Assembly (NCBI RefSeq): GCF_904849725.1
Contig: NC_058520.1
Span: forward strand, 319,559,186 to 319,623,185
Length of the DNA: 64,000 nucleotides
Direction: 5' to 3'
DNA from: Hordeum vulgare subsp. vulgare
Taxonomy: Eukaryota > Streptophyta > Magnoliopsida > Poales > Poaceae
Part shown: positions 1 to 8,738 of the stretch, piece after piece
Layout: each line of letters opens with the position of its first letter
Position numbering within the stretch: the stretch's first letter is position 1
Notes under the pieces: model-generated
The model's database searches: none
What the model was told of the DNA's origin: nothing
The model's input: the letters and a program-made list of their open reading frames with translations, nothing else
Made by a program: the position numbers and the translations under genes

Positions 1-576
1 AGATCTTTGCGTGGATGCTGATCATGGACAAGTTGAATACCAAGAACATGGTAGAAAGAAGGCATTGTCACATGGATGATGGGGTCAATTGTAGAATTTG
101 TCATGCACAAGTAAGAGAAGATAGGGATCATCTATTCTTCAGCTGCCTCTTCAGTAGCAGAATTTGGAATTATTTGCAAATTTTGTGGGGTGATACAAAT
201 GATATGGAAGTTGTTGTCTCCCATTCTAAAAGTTTCTTCCAACACCCTTTTTTCTCTGAGATGGTGTTCATTGCATGTTGGCATATTTGGCTAGTCATAA
301 ATGCCAAGGTATTCCAGAATGTTTGGCCTAGATTTGCTGCCTTGAAGTCATGATTTATAACTCACATGTCCCTTATGGCACATAAGATCAAGGCTAAGTT
401 CAAAGAGGACCTACTCATATAGGTCTCTTTCTTACCACCTTAAATATAGACAGTTTTTAGGTTAGGCTCCTTCTCCCTTCTACTTTACTTTCAGTTATCG
501 AGGTAACCATGTACTTATTGTAATCTACTTTTTGGCTATGGGGGGTTTTGCACTTGAAGTGTTCGGTCAACAAAAG
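1..576 (+). mobile_element. 3' end of a LINE (non-LTR retrotransposon)
   Basis: This holds the last part of a LINE ORF2-like frame (see the next entry) and about 150 bp of 3' UTR. The element enters from outside the window. It stops without a poly-A tail or visible target duplication where a gypsy pol frame begins at about 577, so its 3' end was probably cut off by a deletion or recombination junction. The family is not identified. Confidence 0.65.
15..422 (+). pseudogene. LINE reverse transcriptase C-terminal zinc-binding region (zf-RVT), broken
   Basis: The frame contains a C-x2-C ... H-x4-C pattern (CRIC around residues 26-29, then HLFFSC), followed by tryptophan-rich sequence. This is typical of the zinc-binding domain that follows the reverse transcriptase in plant LINEs (PF13966 type). 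The ATG at 15 is probably internal, because the true protein begins upstream of the window. An in-frame TGA at 351-353 interrupts the frame, which then continues with lysine-rich residues to a TAG at 420-422, a usual LINE C-terminus. With that stop and no complete 3' end it cannot be active. It is in the same orientation as the gypsy pol remnant that follows. Confidence 0.65.
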
Positions 577-702
577 TTGGAGGGCCCATTCATAATTGCC
601 AATGTCCTGACAGGAGAAGCTTATCGCCTGCGTAACCCGGAGGATAATCGCCTCGAGCCAAATCCATGGAATGCAGCTCGCCTTCGGTGTTTCTATGGCT
701 AG
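577..702 (+). pseudogene. C-terminal end of a Ty3/gypsy (Tat-type) pol polyprotein
   Basis: A 41-residue frame ends in TAG at 700-702. It begins GPFIIANVLTGEAYRLRN and continues to NPWNAARLRCFYG, the conserved tail after the integrase in many grass gypsy elements, just before the 3' UTR. Only this tail survives, because the LINE junction at about 576/577 removes everything upstream. The next gene-like unit, about 500 bp downstream, is antisense, as in Tat-lineage elements (maize Grande is the known example). I infer this is the pol end of the element whose antisense gene occupies 1230-3857 and, after the inversion is undone, 44962-45423. Confidence 0.7.
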
Positions 703-1229
703 ACCGATATCACTGTCTTCTTTATGCCATTACTTTTTTTCCTTTCTTCAAGTTTTTCTTGTTTTACTTGTGTAGGATCACTTAACTTTCCCTAGGATAT
801 GTTCGGTTGCTTCAAGCATTTATCTAAACACATTCATGATAAATAAAGTGTCTACAGCCGATAGCACCTAGGGGCTTCTATAAGGAAGCCGATCAAAGTA
901 TATATTTCTCCTACTTCTTTATGTACTATATGCCCCAACTGAACACTGATTTATGCAAATATATGCATCAATTGGACTTTAGATTCTTGCAATGATGGGT
1001 TACCTTCTTCTTGTGCTTACCCCCTACATTCCCAAGTGTTTGGCTAGGGGGTAAAGGGAGCACATCTGAAATTGTTACAACCGGTTCATCCGAATACGTA
1101 CCTCACACGGGTGAAGCCAAAATCTAGCATTATTTAAGATACAACTTGGTCGGCTGGAAATTAGGTTCATATAATCGGAAATCTTTGCCACAAAAGGGGA
1201 TTATTCATCCCGAAGTAGCAGTTATCCGC
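703..1229. other. Gypsy 3' untranslated region, no gene seen
   Basis: This AT-rich stretch follows the pol stop codon and precedes the antisense gene remnant. I see no coding frame with recognisable content, no LTR ends and no repeat array. Confidence 0.5.
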
Positions 1230-3857
1230 ACTTCAAGGATACATAGCTATAACATCTTTGTTTTCTGTAGTAGCCCGAAGTAAGGAACCCATCAAGGAAC
1301 TATTTTCTTTGGAAGTTGTTTCTTACGTATTATAGTAATATAACATAACCCTACCTTGCCCTCTCTGTCTATTCGCACCACATGGCCGGATTGCCTAGTT
1401 CTCAAAAATTAGCTCTTGTTACCACATGATACATAGTATAGAACACTGCCCTGTTATTAACAGGGGAGGTAGAAGTCGATGGCTGGTTAAAGACAAAGTA
1501 TTCAAACACGAAAGGAAGTGTCTTGATACACGAATACAAAATTGCATATAATCACGTGCTAGGCAATTGGTCGAGATTATCTATTATGACATCTAAGGTT
1601 CAGACTTCTTTCGAAATGTAGGTGGAGGGCATCACTTCGTCATACACCAGACAAAGAGGAATCTCTTTGCCATCCAGCCCTCCTAGACCAACTAGGGCCA
1701 TGTGCTTTGGATTAAGTTCGGTAAATCGGGTCTTCACCATACCCATGCTCCCGAGCTCCTTCGTGGCAGGCCGAAGTCTTCCACAGCTCGAAACGACTCC
1801 AGGCTCCTTTGAACCGCTCAGCAAGCCCGTCCATTCCTTGCGGAGGACTTTATTCAGCCATAGTGCCTTGACCATACTCCTCATAGCCTTTCAAGCTCGC
1901 TCATGCACAATGGACAACTCCTTCAATAGGCTGCTTGAAAGAGCTAGCCTCTTCCTTGTGACGTCCAGTCAAGAGACCTGATCAAAGCGAATTGCATGTA
2001 TTTACGATCAACACAATAAATAGTGATTTTTCATATTCCAGGTTGGGATTTTACATACAGAATATGCCGCCCTTTAATTTCCGATTCTCTTCATGGTTTT
2101 GCACCAATTGAGCTTTCAAATTCATAATTTTCCTCACATCATTACTTTAATACACAATGACCAGCTTCAAGATGGGATTCGGCATACCTCTGAGAATCTC
2201 GGGATGCGTCTAAGTCTTTTTGCAATTGGCCTATAGATTTTCCTGCTATGAATTTTTTTTCTATTATATAGGAAATCCCATGGAAATTAGGCACATTGCA
2301 AAATAATTTTACTCACTGTGTGCTTCTTTGGTGAATTTCTTCACCTCCTCCGGTTCGACCATGCTGGCTTGCAATTCGGCTTGCCTTAGCTCGAAACCTT
2401 TGGCCAGTTTTTCGTTCTCCTGCGTTAGAGTTGGCATGGTGGCAAATTATTATTTCAACCGTTAACTTGGCCATCCCGACCAAATTAAGGCTTTGGGCTA
2501 CTGGGCCCAAACTTCTGTTCGTTTATAAAAAAATTGATGACTTATGTGCAGATCGGAAGACATCACCTTGGCAACTTTCTCGAGTCCGGCTCTCGCATAC
2601 CCAAGGCATGCATCGGCCGAGCCGAGAGTGTTCAGCTCTTGTTCAGAAAAAAATAGGGTTGCGCAAGGACTCTTTTCGCCGCGGATGATTTATCAAGCTT
2701 CCGGATTTGGAATTAGTTCCGAAAACTCCTCGAGGTCATGTAGGAGTAAGTCTGTATTTGGTCTCGCGTTAACCAAAGACCTCGGGTTTTCATGACTGTA
2801 GATGAAGAAGGTTGCACAAGTCTCCTGAATATTTCGGCTAAGGGACATGAATAGTCAAGGCGAACATTATCGTAAAAAAGGGAGGGATTGATATGTGTAC
2901 CTCTTAGTCGAAGGGGCGGCCGACATATTTTCCACTGCTACCCCTTGTCCGGGAATCCTGTTCACGGTCTTTGTAGCCCCACAAGTAGATCTCGGTGTAG
3001 AGTTTGGTGCATGGAACGACGACCATTAGGGTTGGAGGCAAGAACATTTGGGACGATGGGAGCTATGGATCCTGTTTTAGAGTTGGTTTTCCTTTTGTTC
3101 ATTGTGGAAGATGGAAGAGGCCCAGGGTTGTCAGCCTGAAGGGATCCCTTGAGTTTGTCGACGCTTATTTGATAAAATACTCCGTCCTCAAAGTCAATTG
3201 AAATCTCCGGATCCTCATGGAATATGGGTTCATCGTTGCGGGAGTAATTCTCTGGCCAAGCGGCGGGACAGTTGACCGTCTCGATGCAATGCCTCCAACT
3301 CTGTTAAGGAGAGCAAGGGGTTATTGATTGGAAAAATCAAGCATAGGCATCCAGACTTTCATAACATGATCACACTTACCCATTAAATGGGTTATATGCC
3401 GAGAATCCGTCCCTGATGGTGAGGCGGGCAAAATTTTATTTCCCCCTTGAAAAGGTCGACCAAAATAACTACCAAAGCTTCTTGATTGTCAGGTCCTTGT
3501 TGTATGGAACGGGTAGTGTCACTTGTCCCGTTATTGCGCCACAAAAGGTGCGTGCGAAGTTGGAGCGGATGGACACACCGTATAATTAATGCTACCATCA
3601 CCTCGATGATGGTTAGCCCGCTGTGAGCAAGTAACCCCACCTTGGCGGTTAGGTTTTTACTTCGGGGCTCTCTTCTTGGGAGGGACTAACCTGCCACCAG
3701 ATGAACCGCTTCTTTAAGGGGACCTCAGAGTATTCGGGAAGACCCCTACAAACTGGATCGAATAGAGGAATGTCCTCAATATAAAATCATTGCGAAGACC
3801 ACTCGTTGGTTTGCTTCTTTGGAGTCCCGACCGGGTATCCGGTAAAGGCTTCACACC
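1230..3857 (-). pseudogene. C-terminal half of a retrotransposon antisense gene (PF04195-type protein), multi-exon, broken
   Basis: Read on the minus strand from 3857, the frame starts at TGYPVGTPKK and continues through conserved segments (FYIEDIPLFDP, then LLAHSGLTIIEVM near 3600). These belong to the plant 'putative gypsy type transposon' family (PF04195, from memory). Coiled-coil exons follow (about 2480-2340, 2230-2060) and a C-terminal exon (1981-1600) ending in DGKEIPLCLVYDEVM. Splice-like donors GTGAGT, GTATGC and GTATGT and the acceptor before the last exon sit exactly where the homologous copy at 61087-62110 has them. Stops and frameshifts are frequent. The frame begins at the edge of LTR A, and the missing N-terminal half is at 44962-45423. 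The 1230 limit marks the end of visible homology to the copy near 62333. A sequence resembling an LTR/PPT junction at about 2490-2502 leaves the boundary with other elements uncertain. Confidence 0.6.
3853..3857. repeat. Target-site duplication ACACC of the LTR A element, left copy
   Basis: The five bases just outside LTR A are ACACC on the plus strand, which is GGTGT on the minus strand. The five bases outside the other LTR A copy (45419-45423) are GGTGT on the plus strand. The match is exact once one end is reverse-complemented. Confidence 0.7.
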
Positions 3858-4585
3858 TATCATCGTTTTCTCAAGACAGATGCCAGGGGGTGGCCAATCG
3901 AGGCGAGAGCAAGGCTGTCATGGAAGATTCAGGACGGGATGGGGTAGCAGCACACGGTGGTTTACCCAGGTTTGGGGCTCTCGGGAGAGATAATACCCCT
4001 ACTCGTGCATGTCTTTATATCAGGTGTATATTTAGTATAGCGTTGTTCCTGGAGCTGTATTGGAGAGGAGAGCCAGGGGCTTCTTGCCTCAAACGCGAGT
4101 GTGAGAGCATGTGGGGATGATAGGATGTGAGGGGGAGAAGAAGCCTCTCATACGTGGTGGGCATGACACCCTTTGTATGGCATGAGTGTGTGGCTTGGTA
4201 TGTAAGCTACAGTGAGGGAGCTTACATACCAAGATGCTTGAGGCATAAGCTATAATGGGTAGCTTACATGCCAACCTATATGTAGATTGTGAGCTAGGCT
4301 ATGCTTGTCCACAAGGGTGTATTATAAATCAATGCCCAGGGGACAAGTTACACTGTGGTGATACTTCATGACGTGGGTGCAGCGCACTGCTACTCCTCAA
4401 CGGTGCACCGCCAAGGGGTATGTTCGTCTTGTCGACGCGTGTCCGATGGGACGTCTTAGCTAGCTCTGGCAGCCGCCCGGCTAGATGAGCCGACCACGGG
4501 TGCGTGTCCAAGCAGCCGACACGGGTGGGCGGGCACCCTGTCCGACTCGTATCCTTTGGGGTTCCCGGGAGCCATTCCCCCGACA
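3858..4585 (-). mobile_element. LTR A, 3' LTR copy of a Tat-type gypsy element, minus orientation
   Basis: On the minus strand the LTR begins TGTCGGGGGAATGG at 4585 and ends ...AACGATGATA at 3858 (a CA end mutated to TA). It is 728 bp, against 727 bp for the copy at 45424-46150, to which it aligns throughout at very roughly 80-85 % by eye. A TATA-like TTTATAAT lies at about 4320. A degenerate polypurine tract (GCTCGGAAGCTAC on minus) precedes it at 4586, and no primer-binding site follows it, so this is the 3' LTR. It abuts the target duplication and the C-terminal half of the antisense gene. Confidence 0.75.
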
Positions 4586-4719
4586 GTAGCTTCCGAGCCT
4601 CTAGGCGACTCGAAGAGTCGGGCGCATGGTTTTCGTAGTCGTCGTTGTTGTCGTAGAAGTTGTTGATGATGGTCGCCTGCAGGCCGCGGGCCACATGGCT
4701 CGCATCCAGCTGGGACCCT
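4586..4719 (-). other. Polypurine-tract region and partial spacer of the minisatellite
   Basis: The minus strand carries a degraded purine-rich tract directly upstream of LTR A. The stretch 4590-4625 shares the TCCGAGC...GACTCGAAGAG motif with the two longer spacers inside the neighbouring minisatellite (5087-5208 and 5883-6005). Confidence 0.45.
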
Positions 4720-6130
4720 GATGCACACGAGGCGCCGTCGAGGGCGGACGTGGAGTCTGCTGCTTGGTGCGCGCGAGGCGCTGCCGGGGGCGGACACGGA
4801 GTCCACCCTCTGGTGCGCGCGAGGCATTGTCAGGTGCAGACATGTTGTCCACCGCTGTTCAGGGCAAGGCGCTGTCGGGGGCGGACGTGGGGTATGCCGG
4901 CTGATCGGCGCGTGGCGCTGCCGGATGCATACGGGGCATCCGCCGGCTGGTGTGTGCGACGCGCTACCGGGTGCGAACGCGTGGTCCACCGGCTAGTGTG
5001 TGCGAGGCGCTGCCTGGTGCGCACGTGTGGTCCTCCGGCTGGTGCTCTCGAGGCGCTGTCGGGCCTAAACACGGAGTCTGTCGGCTAGTTGTTTCCAGCG
5101 GGGGCGTGCCAGCGCACCCGCTAGGTGTACCTCCGAGCTTCCGCGTGACTCGAAGAGTCGGGCGGAGGTTCTTCGCTATTGCTGAAGCAGACTGTCGCGT
5201 CGAAGATGTCGGGCGCGGACGCAGGGTCCACCGACTGATGGGCGCGGGGCCCTATCAGACACAGACATGGAGTCCGTTGGCTGATGGGCATGAGGCGCTA
5301 CGAGGTGCCCTGTCGGACACGGACACGGACATGGAGTTCGCCGGCTGATTCGCGCGAGGCGCTGCAGGATGCGGACGTGGAATCTGCCGGCTGGTGTGCG
5401 CGAGGTGCTGCCAGGTGCAGATGCGGGGTCCGCCGGCTGATGGGTGCAAGGCGCTGCCGGACGCGGGAGCGGAGTCCATCGGTTGGTGTGCGCGAGGCGC
5501 TACGAGGTGCAGACGCGTGGTCCGCCGGATGGTGCACGTGAGGCGCTACCGGGGGCGGACGCGGAGTCCGCTGCTGGTGCGCATGAGGCGCTGCCGGATG
5601 CAGAAGCATGGTCTACCGACTGCTATCGGGGGTGGATGCTGGGGCCGCCGGCTGATGGGAGCAAGGCGATACCGGATGCGGACGCGGAGTCCGTCACGTG
5701 GTGTGTGCTAGGCGCTCCACGGTGCGGACGCGTGGTCTGCCGGCAGATGGGCACGAGGCGCTCACGGATGCGGATGCGGAGTCCGCCGGCTCGTGTGCAC
5801 GAGGCATTGTTGGGTGCGTACGCGTGGTCCGTCGGCTGGTGTGACGAGGCGTTGCCGGGTGTGGACGCGTGGTCCGCCAGCTGGCTGTTTCCAACGGGGG
5901 CTCGCCAGTACAACCACTGGGTGTATCCTCCGAGCTTCCGCATGACTCGAAGAGTTGGGTGGAGGGTCTTCGCTGTTGTTGAAGCATACGGTGGCTTCGA
6001 AGTTGTCGGTCCCGGACGCGCAGTCCACCGACTGGTGGGCTCGGGGCCCTGCCGGGCGCGGGCACGGGGTCCGCCAGTTATTGGGAGCAAGGCGTCGCCG
6101 TTTGCGGAATCCTCTAGGGACTCGGCGTAG
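4720..6130. repeat. GC-rich 46-bp minisatellite with two longer interspersed spacers
   Basis: About 25 diverged units follow a 46-bp period. Unit starts can be read at 4720, 4766, 4812, 4949, 4995, 5041, 5237, 5283, 5347, 5393, 5439, 5485, 5531, 5576, 5654, 5700, 5746, 5792, 5838, 6033 and 6079. The core is GAGGCGCTGCCGG ... GCGGACGCG ... GTCCGCCGGCT. One unit (5283-5346) is 18 bp longer and one (5622-5653) is short. Two homologous spacers of about 122 bp (5087-5208, 5883-6005) lie 796 bp apart, which gives a second level of organisation. The long frames across it are by-products of high GC. Tandem repeats between pol and the 3' LTR are a known property of Tat-lineage elements, and this array lies beside a 3' LTR. 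Confidence 0.85.
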
Positions 6131-8447
6131 CTGGCCCGCCAGAGGAGCCAGACGGGGAGGCTGCTGGGGCAGCCAGGCCAAGGGGCGTGGAGCCAGCCAA
6201 CCTTGGGGTCGGCCAACTGGGAGCCAGCTGGGCCGGGGAGCCAGTCGGGGGTTATCCCACGAACGATGGCCTCCGGGTGAGGGGGTTCTCCATGGAAATG
6301 GTCGTGCAAAAGACATAGTTAGTTGGCACAGATGTATTAATTGTTTGGTTTTGGTAGTGCAAGTTTATGCAAAGTGTGCCGACTCGGTTTCGTCCGAGCC
6401 CCTTAAGTCTTTTTCATGTTCTATCCGCTCTTTGGGTTTTGCTCTTGCTAGCCGGACACCCGGGAGCCGGTCTGTAGCTGAGATGAAGAGTGGGCCGTGG
6501 AATAGAGCGTACTGTACTCGGACTCTCGGAGTAGACTCGGCAAGCGATACTCACAAATGAAACGACCGTGTGGCCCAAGCCATTGTCTCCCTATACTTTT
6601 TTGCGTGTGGTGACCTCCAACTTTTGCTCTCGCTAGCCGGACAGACGCGATGCGGTCTATAGCTAAGACAAAGAGTGGGCCTTCGGTACCGTACATGCTA
6701 CTAAGCTGTCCTGTGGGAAGAACATATCGGGCCAAGTGGTCGGCCCCAAGCGAGACTAGTTGGCGCCATGGTGAATAGTAAAGTAGCTAAAACAAATGCG
6801 GGGATGGCCCCCGAGGGTCGCTCGGGGTATCCATCTTTTACGCGTGGTGTAGAAATATATAGATGAAGAGCTCACATTGCTTTTTTGAAGTCGGCAAGGC
6901 GGTAGTTGTTGATGACGGTTGACACGGCGTCCAGCCGTCGTGGTTTTTTGTCAGCGGACCGCGCCGGAGCACCCTCTTGGTGTAGCTGTCGAGCCCCTTG
7001 CGGTCGGTGGGTGTGCCAGCCGACGGATAGGATCGACCGTATGTCATACCCAATAGGCAGCTGGAGCCGACCCGGTGTCGAAGTAGGTGGGCAGGCAAGC
7101 TGGCCAGGCGGCGATGCAGGTCAGGCGACCGAGGGGTGATGCAGACAAGCGGTACAGTCTGCCACTTTTCTTCTTTTCTGCCGAGAGCTTTTTTTTTGCA
7201 GCTGGATGCTCACTTCTTCTTTTCTTTCTCATCAGGGAGCCGACGCGCTCTGTATCTTCATGGGCAGCCAGCACAGCCGGAGCAGCACGGGAGCCAGCCA
7301 GGTCACACGGGGACGAGGAGCCCGGGCCGGCGCAAGGCTTCGGCATAGTGGGGCGGAGCCGGCTCGGGCCGGTCTGGCTCTGCGAGGCAACACGGGCGCG
7401 TGGGGGAGCAGCCCACGCTAACGCGTAGATGGAGCGGAGCTGATGACGTGACCTGTGGGAGCACTCGGAGCGGGGGCGCGGAGACGGCCGACAGCGGGGC
7501 GGAGGGTGCCGTTGCGCTATGGCGCCGGCGGAGCGGAGCCGATGGGTGGTGAGGCTGCACACAGGGGTGGAGCGGCTTCGGTAAGTTGGTGTTCAGGAGG
7601 GTGCCATCGTGGAGGCACGACCATAGGACACTTGTACAAGGTGGGCACGCGGGGTTGAATCAGGGTGGCGCTGTCGGGGCAGGTGCGGAGCCGACGCTGC
7701 GAGGCTGAGGATGCGCGGGTGCGGTGGAGCCGGCCGGCGAGCCGGACCGCAGCGACAGTGTGTGGATGTAGATTCGGGCCGACGACATGACACACCGACT
7801 AGAGGGGGAGCCGGCCCGTGATGCGGGCAAGCAAAAGACCTAGTTTGAAGGCCGGATGGAGCCGGCGGACGTGAGCCGGCGCGCGGTGGTGGCGCCCCCG
7901 GGCCGGCCCGTGCCAGGCGCGCGGAGGCTTGCAGAGCCGACACGAGGAGGCGGCCGGCCGGAGTGACGGCAACACGCCGGGCGCGTGGTCGCACGAAGAG
8001 GCGCAGTGCAGAGGCTAGCCAACGCATCCACGTGTTCCTTGTGTTGCTCTCTTGGTGTCTTCATGCATGTATGTTTACGTGGTCGGTCACGAGATACATG
8101 CATGCGTAACCGGTCAGCAGGGGGCGTGTGTGTGTAGGCGGACAAGGCAGGCGATGTTGTGATGGTCGGCTAGAAAGGTAGAATACCGGTGTTCCATACG
8201 GATAGGTACAAGCCTAGAACAAGCTAGCTCACACACAAGGAGCTGGATGCATGGATGGCTCAAGGCCGGGACCTGTTGGCAATCAGATGGATGTGCGTGT
8301 GGGCGACCGAGCAAGGAGCGGCCTATGGCGAGGCCAAAGTCGGGCGAAGCGAACAGAGCCCGCAGCGATATTGGGCGGGGCTCGTGTAGAAAGTGAAGCT
8401 ACTGCTGCAGAGTGACAGGCAGCCGCCGCCGCAGCTGGATGCAGCAT
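6131..8447 (-). other. GC-rich non-coding internal region of the Tat-type element
   Basis: This lies between the minisatellite and the PBS-like site, with no protein family recognisable in any frame. A diverged tandem duplication spaced by about 185 bp is visible: the segment from 6437 (TTTTGCTCTTGCTAGCCGG) recurs from 6622. The reverse complement of its GCTAGCCGGAC...CCGGTCTATAGCT core recurs just after the pol stop of the plus-strand Tat element (about 52605-52650), which links the two regions to one family. Confidence 0.45.
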
Positions 8448-8461
8448 TGGTGGGCGCCAAC
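8448..8461 (-). other. Primer-binding site next to LTR B
   Basis: On the minus strand, GTTGGCGCCCACCA directly follows the LTR B end. TGGCGCCCA-type sites are common gypsy primer-binding sites, and the plus-strand copy of the same kind lies at 46153-46164. It marks LTR B here as a 5' LTR with internal sequence extending leftward. Confidence 0.65.
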
Positions 8462-8738
8462 TGTCATCGTTTTCTCATGACAGATACCATGGGGTAGCTA
8501 AACGTACGTGGTTGGGATCAAAAGGACGCTGTCGGGCTCCGGAAACAGGATTGAGAACGAGCGGTTCGAGACACAAGAAATATCCAGGTTCATGGCCCTC
8601 CGTGGGAGGTAACACCCCTAGTCCTTCTTGAGTTGGTTGATGATCCGGCTGGGGATACCATATGCTCCTAGAGTTGTATGCTGGAGGAAGAAGAAGGAGA
8701 TGGGAGCTGTCTTTTCCGCTCGTATGTGTGTGTGAGCG
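8462..8738 (-). mobile_element. LTR B fragment (3' 277 bp), minus orientation
   Basis: Its reverse complement aligns at roughly 90 % by eye to the last 277 bp of LTR B at 58384-58660, including CTCTAGGAGCATATGGTATC and the end GAGAAAACGATGACA. It is cut at about 8738 where a chromovirus-type LTR begins. The first 25 bp of an LTR B in the same orientation lie at 43554-43578, on the far side of the Athila-like element. The two pieces may therefore be one LTR B split by that insertion and shortened by a deletion. Confidence 0.7.

Noticed and set aside
4720..6130. Regular repeats that could suggest a CRISPR-like array
   Set aside because: The units are contiguous and diverged, with no unique spacers between identical repeats, and the context is a plant retrotransposon.
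5444..6316. Long overlapping frames on both strands (up to 228 codons)
   Set aside because: They arise from the 46-bp GC-rich minisatellite, where stops are rare in several frames. The products are repeats in every frame and match no family I know.
7044..8145. Minus-strand frames of 85-172 codons in the GC-rich region
   Set aside because: Arg/Pro/Ala-rich, overlapping in several frames, no conserved motif. They are explained by base composition.
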